Of a DNA stretch of 64,000 nucleotides, positions 24,509 through 32,089 are shown piece after piece. Source of the DNA: Sphingobacteriales bacterium (GTDB lineage: Bacteria; Bacteroidota; Bacteroidia; Chitinophagales; JADIYW01); NCBI GenBank assembly GCA_016721245.1, contig JADKIQ010000002.1, forward strand, positions 248,001 through 312,000. The letters are read 5' to 3'. A program made the position numbers and the translations under genes. The notes beneath the pieces are model-generated. The model did not search any database. It saw nothing but the letters and a program-made list of their open reading frames with translations, and was not told the origin of the DNA. Numbering within the stretch: the stretch's first letter is position 1; the number at the start of each line of letters is the position of its first letter.

Positions 24509-26044
24509 ATGTTAGTAAAAACGTTTGGAAGTGCAGTATATGGTGTGGATGCCGCCACTATAACAGTAGAAGTAAATGTTTGTCAGGGGCAGCATTATTT
24601 TATGGTAGGCTTACCGGATAATGCTGTAAAGGAAAGCTGGAGCCGTGTAGAAAGTGCGTTGCGGGTCAATAAATATCATATGCCGCGTATTCGCATTATC
24701 GTAAATCTTGCACCGGCAGATATTCGCAAAGAAGGTTCTTCTTATGACTTACCAATTGCCATCGGAATTCTGGCTGCGTCCGAGCAATTGAAAACTCAGA
24801 ATTTATCCAAATATATTATAATGGGTGAACTTTCATTGGATGGGAAATTGCAACCCATCAAAGGAGCTTTGCCAATTGCCATTCAGGCTCAAAAGGAAGG
24901 TTTTGAAGGCTTTATTTTGCCCAAACAAAACGCCAGAGAAGCAGCGATTGTGAATGGCTTGAATGTATATGGTGTAGAACATCTGGATGAAGTGGTCGAT
25001 TTTCTTTCCGGCAAAATAAGTTTAGAACAAACCATCGTAAAACCTGAACTTGATTTCTTTAAGAATACTGAAAACAGCTCTTTCGATTTCTCAGATGTAA
25101 AAGGACAGGAAAATATAAAACGTGCACTGGAAATTGCCGCTGCAGGCGGACATAATGTAATTTTAATCGGTCCGCCGGGAGCCGGAAAAACCATGCTGGC
25201 AAAACGTATTCCTACCATTTTACCGCCATTATCCTTAGAAGAAGCATTGGAAACCACCAAGATTCATTCGGTAGCAGGGAAATTAAGAAGAAATTCTTCA
25301 CTGTTATATCAACGTCCGTTTCGTTCGCCGCACCATACCGTTTCTAACGCAGCTCTCGTTGGCGGAGGCAGTAATCCGCAACCCGGAGAAATATCTTTAG
25401 CGCATAACGGCGTCTTGTTTTTAGATGAATTGCCGGAATTTAAAAGAGATGTTTTAGAAGTGATGCGGCAACCTATGGAAGAACGAAAAGTAAATATTTC
25501 CCGCACTCGATTTTCTATTGACTATCCGGCTAATTTCATGCTGGTGGCCAGTATGAATCCATGCCCCTGCGGCTATTACAATCATCCTGAAAAAGATTGT
25601 GTATGCGGTCCCGGTGTGGTGCATAAATACCTGAATAAAATTTCAGGACCTTTATTGGACAGAATTGATTTGCATGTGGAAGTAACGCCGGTAAATCTGG
25701 AAGATTTGTCTTCTAAAAGAACCTCGGAAAAAAGCAGCGAAATCAGAAATCGCGTTATGGATGCAAGGCTGATTCAGGAAAATCGTTTCAAAGAAAATGA
25801 CATTCATTGCAACGCACAGATGAGTACCAAGCAAACCCGTGAATCATGTGTGCTGGATGCAACGTCTCAGCAATTATTAAATACAGCCATGAAGCGATTA
25901 GGCTTGTCTGCACGTGCATATGAACGCATCATACGCGTGGCAAGAACCATTGCGGATTTAGCCAAAAGTGAACATATCCAAATGGAGCATCTGGCAGAAG
26001 CCATTCAATTCAGAAGTTTAGATAGAGAAAATTGGGCTGCTTAG
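24509..26044 (+). CDS. comM: YifB/ComM family Mg-chelatase-like AAA+ ATPase
   Basis: 511 residues, the standard length. The N-terminal ChlI-like domain (residues ~1-165) includes VGLPDNAVKES and LAPADIRKEG. The AAA+ domain has Walker A GPPGAGKT, FRSPHHTVSNAALVGGG and Walker B LFLDELPEF, and the C-terminal domain has LSARAYERIIRVARTIADL. ComM is known as a hexameric branch-migration helicase that helps integrate DNA during natural transformation, and many non-competent bacteria keep it. A Cys-rich CPCGYYNHPEKDCVCG stretch may bind zinc. It is divergent from the CocE-type gene across 156 featureless bases and is followed by an HRDC gene. Confidence 0.93.
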   Translation: MLVKTFGSAVYGVDAATITVEVNVCQGQHYFMVGLPDNAVKESWSRVESALRVNKYHMPRIRIIVNLAPADIRKEGSSYDLPIAIGILAASEQLKTQNLSKYIIMGELSLDGKLQPIKGALPIAIQAQKEGFEGFILPKQNAREAAIVNGLNVYGVEHLDEVVDFLSGKISLEQTIVKPELDFFKNTENSSFDFSDVKGQENIKRALEIAAAGGHNVILIGPPGAGKTMLAKRIPTILPPLSLEEALETTKIHSVAGKLRRNSSLLYQRPFRSPHHTVSNAALVGGGSNPQPGEISLAHNGVLFLDELPEFKRDVLEVMRQPMEERKVNISRTRFSIDYPANFMLVASMNPCPCGYYNHPEKDCVCGPGVVHKYLNKISGPLLDRIDLHVEVTPVNLEDLSSKRTSEKSSEIRNRVMDARLIQENRFKENDIHCNAQMSTKQTRESCVLDATSQQLLNTAMKRLGLSARAYERIIRVARTIADLAKSEHIQMEHLAEAIQFRSLDRENWAA

Positions 26045-26081
26045 TATTTTGAAATAAAAATAAATATTTAAAAATATAATT

Positions 26082-26396
26082 ATGGATATTCAAATTAAGC
26101 ATGCAAAACTACTAGAAAGAAATTTTAGTAATTACAATGAAATAATTGATTCGATGCTTCTTTTAAGATTGAAACGCTGGAGGTTAACTTGTGCAAAACA
26201 GAAGAATGTTCCAGCTTTTATAATTCTTCATAATAAGGACTTATATATGATTGTAAAATCAAAGCCGGATTCATTGGAGGCTTTATCTAATTTGGAAGGA
26301 TTTGGTAACAAAAGAGTAGAACAATATGGGAAAAAAATACTAGAATTAATAGAACAACATAAAGCTAAAATATTAAGTACTGTGTCTATGTATTAA
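26082..26396 (+). CDS. Stand-alone HRDC-domain protein
   Basis: 104 residues. Residues about 25-95 form an HRDC helical bundle (LLRLKRWRLTCAKQKNVPAF, then DLYMIVKSKP, LEGFGNKRVEQYGKKILE), the nucleic-acid-binding accessory domain usually found at the C-terminus of RecQ helicases and RNase D. Here it stands alone, with only a short N-terminal extension. It begins 37 bases after comM, so co-transcription is likely. A DNA-handling role alongside the ComM helicase is a reasonable inference. A strong terminator follows at 26462. Confidence 0.8.
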   Translation: MDIQIKHAKLLERNFSNYNEIIDSMLLLRLKRWRLTCAKQKNVPAFIILHNKDLYMIVKSKPDSLEALSNLEGFGNKRVEQYGKKILELIEQHKAKILSTVSMY

Positions 26397-26421
26397 AATA
26401 ATAAAAAGATTAAAGTGAATG

Positions 26422-26498
26422 GAACTCGTGTCCTCCAACACGCATTTTTAGTTTAGTTCGGCCGTAATCATGAGCGCAACTTATGATTACGGTTTTTT
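26422..26498 (+). ncRNA. Candidate small structured RNA, or an elaborate 3' end
   Basis: Nested pairing: GAACT (26422-26426) with AGTTC (26455-26459) encloses a hairpin CGTGT (26427-26431)-CCTCCA-ACACG (26438-26442). This is followed at once by a strong terminator hairpin. The exposed loop CCTCCA resembles an anti-Shine-Dalgarno sequence. No promoter directly upstream is clear, so it could be processed from the comM-HRDC transcript. It may simply be a 3' untranslated region. Confidence 0.3.
26462..26498 (+). terminator. Intrinsic terminator after the comM-HRDC pair
   Basis: Perfect 10-bp stem CCGTAATCAT (26462-26471) and ATGATTACGG (26483-26492), with an 11-base loop, followed by T6 (26493-26498). 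Confidence 0.9.
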
Positions 26499-26546
26499 AA
26501 TCAACACTCGTTGAGTATTTAACATCTGCAAAAAGTCAGTTAGTCT

Positions 26547-26554
26547 TACATTTG
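26547..26554 (+). promoter_or_regulatory. -7 element of the arginase-fold gene
   Basis: TACATTTG is a perfect TAnnTTTG match, 16 bases upstream of the ATG at 26571. No clear -33 element. Confidence 0.45.
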
Positions 26555-26570
26555 TTCAAATATATTTTAT

Positions 26571-27713
26571 ATGCTCAGCGATTTTTTGCAACCGGTTAAT
26601 AACCATTTATTAGAAGAATTTTACACACCTAACAAATACGCAACCGATTATATTCATCTGTATCAGCAAACACGTTCACTGGAAGGCTATTCCGTAGCTA
26701 TTCTCGGGGTAGAAGATTATCGCGGTTATATAGCGAACAAAGGAACGGAAAAAGCGGCAGATGAGGTGCGTAAACAACTCTATCAGTGTTCCGCTTTTAC
26801 CAACGGCATGCAGCTGCTGGATTTGGGAAATATAAAAGCCGGAGCAACCTATGTAGATACTTTAGTGGCTGTGGTAGAAACCTTACATGAGCTTTTTAAA
26901 CACAACGTAATTACTATTATTATTGGCGGTGATGCGGCTTTGTCATCTGCGCAGTTTAAGGCATATGAGATTTTTGAGAATCAGATTACCGTTGCACAAA
27001 TTGCCTCCAAGGTAGTTTGGGAAAACAGCGACGTGGATATCCATAAAACCTATCTGAAAGATTTTTTCCTGAGCGGGTTTTTAAGAAAATATAATCTGGT
27101 CGCTTATCAGTCTTATTTTATTCAGGAAAAACAATTGTCTTTCTTAAGCAGTAAAAATCATGATGTGTTGCGGGTTGGTAAAATTCGAGAACACGTTTTT
27201 GAAGCAGAACCATTTTTACGCGAAGCGGCAATGGTTACCTATAACATTAATGCTATCCGATATTCTGATGCGCCCGGACAGCCGGACCCGTCACCGAATG
27301 GTTTGTTTGGTGATGAGGCCTGTGCGATGGCTCGTTACGCAGGTATGAGCGATCAGCTGATGAGCATCGGTATTTACGATTTTAATCCGGATTTGGATAA
27401 AAGTAATATTACCGCTAAACAAGTGGCACAAATGGTTTGGTATTTTATGGAAGGAATCAGTTTACGCAGAAGTGATTATCCGATTGTTGATGAAAACGAT
27501 TTCAATACGTATATCGTTCAGATTGACGATGCGGAAAACGATTTCATATTCTTGAAAAGTAAAAAAAGCGATCGCTGGTGGATGAAAATCACGTACGATA
27601 AAAGAGACCTGCAAAAACATATACTGGTGCCATGCACGTATAAAGATTATTTGTCTGCACTTAACAATGAAATTCCTGAACGCTGGATGCGGGAATGGAT
27701 GCGCTTGTCCTAG
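26571..27713 (+). CDS. Arginase/formimidoylglutamase-fold protein lacking metal ligands
   Basis: 380 residues. Overall order fits the ureohydrolase fold: VAILGVEDYRGYIANKGTEK (N-terminal loop), VITIIIGGDAALSSAQF in place of GGDHS, and VTYNINAIRYSDAPGQPDP in place of the SxDxDxxDP strand. The six manganese ligands of arginases are not conserved: the GGDH histidine is Ala, the DAHxD loop is absent, and the DxD pair is Asn-Asn. Arginase or formiminoglutamase activity is therefore unlikely; the DAPGQPDPSPNGLFGDEACAM segment suggests a conserved pocket of some other kind. Bacteroidota often carry such proteins, and I recall one near gliding/T9SS genes in flavobacteria. It is monocistronic between two terminators. 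Confidence 0.75.
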   Translation: MLSDFLQPVNNHLLEEFYTPNKYATDYIHLYQQTRSLEGYSVAILGVEDYRGYIANKGTEKAADEVRKQLYQCSAFTNGMQLLDLGNIKAGATYVDTLVAVVETLHELFKHNVITIIIGGDAALSSAQFKAYEIFENQITVAQIASKVVWENSDVDIHKTYLKDFFLSGFLRKYNLVAYQSYFIQEKQLSFLSSKNHDVLRVGKIREHVFEAEPFLREAAMVTYNINAIRYSDAPGQPDPSPNGLFGDEACAMARYAGMSDQLMSIGIYDFNPDLDKSNITAKQVAQMVWYFMEGISLRRSDYPIVDENDFNTYIVQIDDAENDFIFLKSKKSDRWWMKITYDKRDLQKHILVPCTYKDYLSALNNEIPERWMREWMRLS

Positions 27714-27759
27714 TATTTTCACATAAATTGAACAATATTACTTAAAATAGGTTAAGATG

Positions 27760-27782
27760 AAGTTAACTAAGTTAACTTTTTT
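27760..27782 (+). terminator. AT-rich terminator after the arginase-fold gene
   Basis: 8-bp stem AAGTTAAC (27760-27767) and GTTAACTT (27771-27778), with a TAA loop, merging into T6 (27777-27782). The stem is AT-rich and so weaker than the others. Confidence 0.6.
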
Positions 27783-27836
27783 AAACCTTGCCTGAAAATT
27801 GTAGTCTAATGAGAATAATATTGGTAAAATTGCACT

Positions 27837-30737
27837 ATGATTAAACAAATACTTTTTGTTGTATTCCTTTCCTGTCTGTTTTCTTCAAATGCACAATCTT
27901 TTTTAGTTTCCGGTAAAATAATAGATGCAAAAGATAATTCCGGTCTGATTGGTGTAAATGTAACACTCACTGATGCAAAAGATTCAACACGGGTATATGG
28001 TGCATCTTCGGATATCGACGGAAGTTTTATTATTCCGGATGTTGCAGCAGGTGAATATGTTTTAAATGTCAGTTATATCAGTTATAAAACCATTGTCAGA
28101 AATATTTCTGTTACGGAGAATACTGATTTGAAAAATATTCCCATGGCGGAGGAGAGTAAATTGCTCAAAGAAGTAGTTATTGAAGATAAACAAATCAGAG
28201 TACAGCAATTGGGAGATACCTCACAGTTTAACGCAAACGCTTTCAAAACGAATAAAGATGCTACTACAGAGGATTTATTGACGAAAATGCCCGGCGTTAC
28301 TTCGGAAAACGGAACGGTAAAAGTAAATGGTGAAGAAGTAAAAAGAGTACTGGTAGACGGTAAGCCTTTTTTTGGTGATGACCCAAGAACGACGATACAA
28401 AATCTACCTGCAGATATAATTGATAAGGTGCAGGTGTTTGATAAAATGAGTGACCAGTCTGCTTTCACAGGTTTTGATGATGGCAACTCACAAAAGACAA
28501 TCAATATTGTTACTAAGAATGGAATGGTCAATTCTAAGTTTGGTAAATTTTATGCAGGGTATGGCGGACCGGATAACAGATATAATGTTGGTCTGAACTT
28601 TAATTCATTTAAAGGCGACAGACGTTTTTCTATTTTAGCCATGAGCAATAATATCAACCAGCAGAATTTTAATATACAGGATTTAGTAGGTGCTACAGGT
28701 TCTGGAAATTCAGGTGGCGGGCAGGGTAGTGGTAATCGCGGCGGCGGCGGACAAGGCGGAAGAGGCGGCAATAATGCTTTAGGTAATTTTCTGGTGGGAC
28801 AGCAAAACGGTATTGCTACCACAACTGCATTAGGGTTGAATTACTCGGATAAATGGGGTAAAAAAAAGAAAGTTACTTTTTCAGGTTCATATTTCTTTAA
28901 CGGAACCAAAAATGAAAATATAAGTTCCGCTGTAAGAAATTATATTTCGAACAGTGACAGCGGACTGGTCTACAATGAAACGAAAGATGTAAGCAGTAAG
29001 AATTTCAATAACAGACTAAATCTAAGAATTGAATATACGATTGACTCATCTAATATCCTGACGTTCACGCCTTCTTTCAGTACACAAAATTATATTTCCT
29101 CTTCGGAACTGAATGCATCGAATACCAGAAACAATGCAACGATAGAAAGTGCTACTCAAAACAATATAAATGTTAAGCAATACGGCATTAATTTTTCCAA
29201 CGATATTTTATACCAGCATAAGTTTTCCAAAAAGGGAAGAACAATTTCGTTCAATTTAAATTCAGGTGCTAGTATGAGAAATACGAATGCCGGTTTATTT
29301 ACGCTCAATAATTATCTGACAGATACTTTGAGTACAACCGATACCATTGACCAGAAATCCAAATTGAGGACACTGAGTTATGCGGTTGGCGGAAATATTG
29401 TGTATACAGAACCGATTAAGAAGTACGGACAATTAGCGTTTAATTACGCACCATCTTTTACCAAATCACGCTCGCAAAAAAATACAGATAATTATGATGT
29501 ATTGTCAGATACTTATTCTCTGAAAGACACCGCACTCAGCAACCAGTTTAATAATACCTATCTGACCAATAGAATGGGATTGGTGTACAGATATAATAAT
29601 CAGAAATTAAACTGGAGTATCGGTGTCAATGGCCAGCATGCTTTATTGCAAAGTGAGCAGTTGTCACCGGATAGCATTTCAGTAAAGAAAAACTTCCTTT
29701 CATTATTGCCTGTTGCAGAGTTGAATTATAAATTTTCCAAAACAGAAAACCTTCGCTTCTTTTACAGAACATCTACAAGCCCGCCTTCCATTACACAATT
29801 ACAGAATGTAATAGACAATAGTAACTCGCTGATTTTATCTTCGGGAAATCCGGATTTAAAGCAAACATTTACACAGTCCATTGGATTACGTTACGGCAGA
29901 GCAAATACAACAAAAGCTACCAATCTGTTCATTTTTGCAAATGCAACGAATACTATAAATTACATAGCAAATTCTACCATCATTTTTGTAAGAGATACAG
30001 TTGTGAATGAGCTAAAAGCAACAGCAGGAGCACAGTTTGTGCAGCCGGTAAATTTAAATGGTTACTGGAATACCAGAACTTTTATTACTTATGGCTTTCC
30101 GATAAGTAAGATAAAAAGCAACATGAATGTTAATGGCGGCTTTGTGTACACGCGCACGCCAACCTTAATTAACACGGCACGCAACACAGCTAATTCTTTT
30201 GCTTTTAATGCAGGATTTTCATTGAGTAGCAACATCAGTAAGAAAATAGATTTTACGCTTGGGTATATTGCGAATTATACTATTGTCAGAAATTCACTGC
30301 AACAGCAAAACAACAATAATTATTTTAATCATACCGCTTCTGCCAGATTCAATTATCAGTTCTGGAAAGGATTTGTATTTAATACTTCGGTGAGCAATAC
30401 GCTGAACGCAGGCGGTTCCGCTTCATATAATATCAGCTACTGGTTACTGAATGCATCATTGGCATATAAATTCCTGAAAGACGAAAGTCTGGAAGTGAAA
30501 TTCAGTGCAAATGATATTTTAAATCAGAATACGAATATTACAAGAAACGTAACGGAAATTTATACGGAAGATGTAAGTTCTACAGCATTGCGCCGTTATT
30601 TCATGGGAACGATTACATATACCCTTAAAAAGATTGGCGCCGGCAGCAAAGTTACGGATGACAAACCGAAAGATTTCATGATGGGGCCTCCACCGGGAGG
30701 AGGAATGCCGGGAGGCCCGCCGCCACCGCAAAATTAA
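27837..30737 (+). CDS. TonB-receptor-like outer-membrane beta-barrel protein
   Basis: 966 residues. Signal peptide (MIKQILFVVFLSCLFSSNAQ), then a carboxypeptidase-regulatory-like beta-sandwich (~20-105), a plug-like domain (~120-230; DLLTKMPGVTSENGTVKVNG and VLVDGKPFFGDDP), and a large C-terminal barrel of the OMP_b-brl family. It differs from a classic SusC by lacking a clear TonB box and by two low-complexity segments. One is a Gly/Arg-rich loop (~284-315; GGGQGSGNRGGGGQGGRGG), presumably surface-exposed. The other is a C-terminal tail of Gly, Pro and Met (MMGPPPGGGMPGGPPPPQN), an odd ending for a barrel. It has no SusD neighbour, so carbohydrate import is not indicated. It is convergent with murF, with four bases between the stops. 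Confidence 0.85.
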   Translation: MIKQILFVVFLSCLFSSNAQSFLVSGKIIDAKDNSGLIGVNVTLTDAKDSTRVYGASSDIDGSFIIPDVAAGEYVLNVSYISYKTIVRNISVTENTDLKNIPMAEESKLLKEVVIEDKQIRVQQLGDTSQFNANAFKTNKDATTEDLLTKMPGVTSENGTVKVNGEEVKRVLVDGKPFFGDDPRTTIQNLPADIIDKVQVFDKMSDQSAFTGFDDGNSQKTINIVTKNGMVNSKFGKFYAGYGGPDNRYNVGLNFNSFKGDRRFSILAMSNNINQQNFNIQDLVGATGSGNSGGGQGSGNRGGGGQGGRGGNNALGNFLVGQQNGIATTTALGLNYSDKWGKKKKVTFSGSYFFNGTKNENISSAVRNYISNSDSGLVYNETKDVSSKNFNNRLNLRIEYTIDSSNILTFTPSFSTQNYISSSELNASNTRNNATIESATQNNINVKQYGINFSNDILYQHKFSKKGRTISFNLNSGASMRNTNAGLFTLNNYLTDTLSTTDTIDQKSKLRTLSYAVGGNIVYTEPIKKYGQLAFNYAPSFTKSRSQKNTDNYDVLSDTYSLKDTALSNQFNNTYLTNRMGLVYRYNNQKLNWSIGVNGQHALLQSEQLSPDSISVKKNFLSLLPVAELNYKFSKTENLRFFYRTSTSPPSITQLQNVIDNSNSLILSSGNPDLKQTFTQSIGLRYGRANTTKATNLFIFANATNTINYIANSTIIFVRDTVVNELKATAGAQFVQPVNLNGYWNTRTFITYGFPISKIKSNMNVNGGFVYTRTPTLINTARNTANSFAFNAGFSLSSNISKKIDFTLGYIANYTIVRNSLQQQNNNNYFNHTASARFNYQFWKGFVFNTSVSNTLNAGGSASYNISYWLLNASLAYKFLKDESLEVKFSANDILNQNTNITRNVTEIYTEDVSSTALRRYFMGTITYTLKKIGAGSKVTDDKPKDFMMGPPPGGGMPGGPPPPQN

Positions 30738-30741
30738 ATTG

Positions 30742-32025
30742 TTATTCCACTACTTTTTCCATCTTCATACTGCGTGAACCTTTCAGTAAGATTTCTGCGT
30801 TGGTAAAATCCTGTTGTTGAAACCAATCGTGTGCTTCTGTAGTAGTCAGAAATTTCAGTACTGCATCAGAACTTGTTGTTTTGTTGAATTCATTTCCGAC
30901 CAGTACTATCTTATCAAATTTTAATTGCGTTGCCAGGTGGGCAATAAACTGATGTTCTTTAGCTGCTTCAGCTCCCAGTTCAAACATATCACCAAGTATC
31001 ACTATTTTCTTTTTAGCAGATGATTTAGCAAAACTTTCCAGTGCATGCTGCATACTTGTGGGGTTAGCATTATAAGCATCTAAAATCAACTGATAGCCAT
31101 TTTTTTCTATTACTTGCGAGCGCGCATTCTCTGGATGATAATTGCTAATAGCATTTTGTATATGTTGATTAGAAACACCAAAGAACTTTCCAACCGCAAT
31201 GGCGCACATAATATTGCTGTAATTATAACTGCCAAATAAATTGGAGTCTATTTCAACGTCTTCAAATTGGATTTTTAAAAACGGATTTTCGATTATAATT
31301 TTACTGTTGTATTTGTTGCTTGGATTATTTCCGTAAGAAATAAACTCACACACACTTCTTTCTTTCAGCATGTTTAATAAAATGCTGTCATCACCATTTA
31401 CAAAAACCAAACCTTGGCGTTGATTTAAATAATCATACAATTCGCCTTTTCCTTTTCGGATACCTTCCACACCGCCAAATCCCTCCAGGTGTGCTTTACC
31501 ACAATTGGTGATGATACCATGTGTGGGTTCCACATATTTGCAGTAACTCTCTATCTCTTTCTGATGATTGGCACCCATTTCGATTACGGCAATTTCCGTT
31601 TTTTTGTCCATTTCTAAAAGCGTTAACGGTATGCCGATGTGATTATTCAAGTTTCCTTTGGTGTAATGTGTATGGAATGAGGTGGCTAAAACGGCATAAA
31701 CCAGTTCTTTAGTCGTCGTTTTTCCATTGGAACCAGTAATAGCAATGATTGCTTTGGGATTTATTTGTTTGAGATGATAATGTGCTAATTTCTGCAAGGT
31801 GCTTAATACATCGTCAACAAGAATACAGTTGTCGTTTGTCTTGAATTCAACTTCATCAATTACAGCATAGGAAGCTCCTTGCTCTATGGCTTTTGCAGCA
31901 AAGGTATTGCCGTTAAAATTACCTCCTTTGAGTGCAAAGTAAATTTGTCCGTTTGCTATTTTTCTTGTATCGGTGATTACTCCGTTCGATTGCAGAAAAT
32001 GCGAATATAGTTCATGTATCTCCAT
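30742..32025 (-). CDS. murF: UDP-N-acetylmuramoyl-tripeptide-D-alanyl-D-alanine ligase
   Basis: 427 residues. The Mur ligase N-terminal domain (DTRKIANGQIYFALKG), central ATPase domain (P-loop AITGSNGKTTTKELV; NNHIGIPLTLLEM; AVIEMGANHQKEIE) and C-terminal domain (NARSQVIEKNGYQLILDAYN, ILGDMFELG) are all present. MurF adds D-Ala-D-Ala to UDP-MurNAc-tripeptide, the last cytoplasmic peptide step of peptidoglycan synthesis. The order murF-gldJ-porU-porV is also known from flavobacteria. The gene follows gldJ by 64 bases that contain a terminator. No TAnnTTTG element is obvious in that gap, so it may rely on read-through. Confidence 0.96.
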   Translation of the reverse strand: MEIHELYSHFLQSNGVITDTRKIANGQIYFALKGGNFNGNTFAAKAIEQGASYAVIDEVEFKTNDNCILVDDVLSTLQKLAHYHLKQINPKAIIAITGSNGKTTTKELVYAVLATSFHTHYTKGNLNNHIGIPLTLLEMDKKTEIAVIEMGANHQKEIESYCKYVEPTHGIITNCGKAHLEGFGGVEGIRKGKGELYDYLNQRQGLVFVNGDDSILLNMLKERSVCEFISYGNNPSNKYNSKIIIENPFLKIQFEDVEIDSNLFGSYNYSNIMCAIAVGKFFGVSNQHIQNAISNYHPENARSQVIEKNGYQLILDAYNANPTSMQHALESFAKSSAKKKIVILGDMFELGAEAAKEHQFIAHLATQLKFDKIVLVGNEFNKTTSSDAVLKFLTTTEAHDWFQQQDFTNAEILLKGSRSMKMEKVVE

Positions 32026-32040
32026 AGGCTAAAAATAAAA

Positions 32041-32066
32041 AAGTCCCGCGAGTATTTGCGGGACTT
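32041..32066 (-). terminator. Hairpin between gldJ and murF
   Basis: 9-bp stem AAGTCCCGC / GCGGGACTT with an 8-base loop; T tracts flank it on both strands. Lying between two co-directional genes, it could terminate or attenuate read-through from gldJ into murF. Confidence 0.8.
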
Positions 32067-32089
32067 TTTATGTACACTTTGTGTATCTG

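Noticed and set aside
26422..26498. tRNA-like structure in the gap after the HRDC gene
   Set aside because: There is no acceptor stem, T-loop GTTCRA or anticodon arm; the second hairpin with T6 is an intrinsic terminator.
28685..28800. Opposite-strand ORF rich in Pro/Leu over the Gly-rich loop of the barrel gene (28550-28822, minus)
   Set aside because: It is the antisense reading of Gly codons in a well-supported gene, with no independent start signal.
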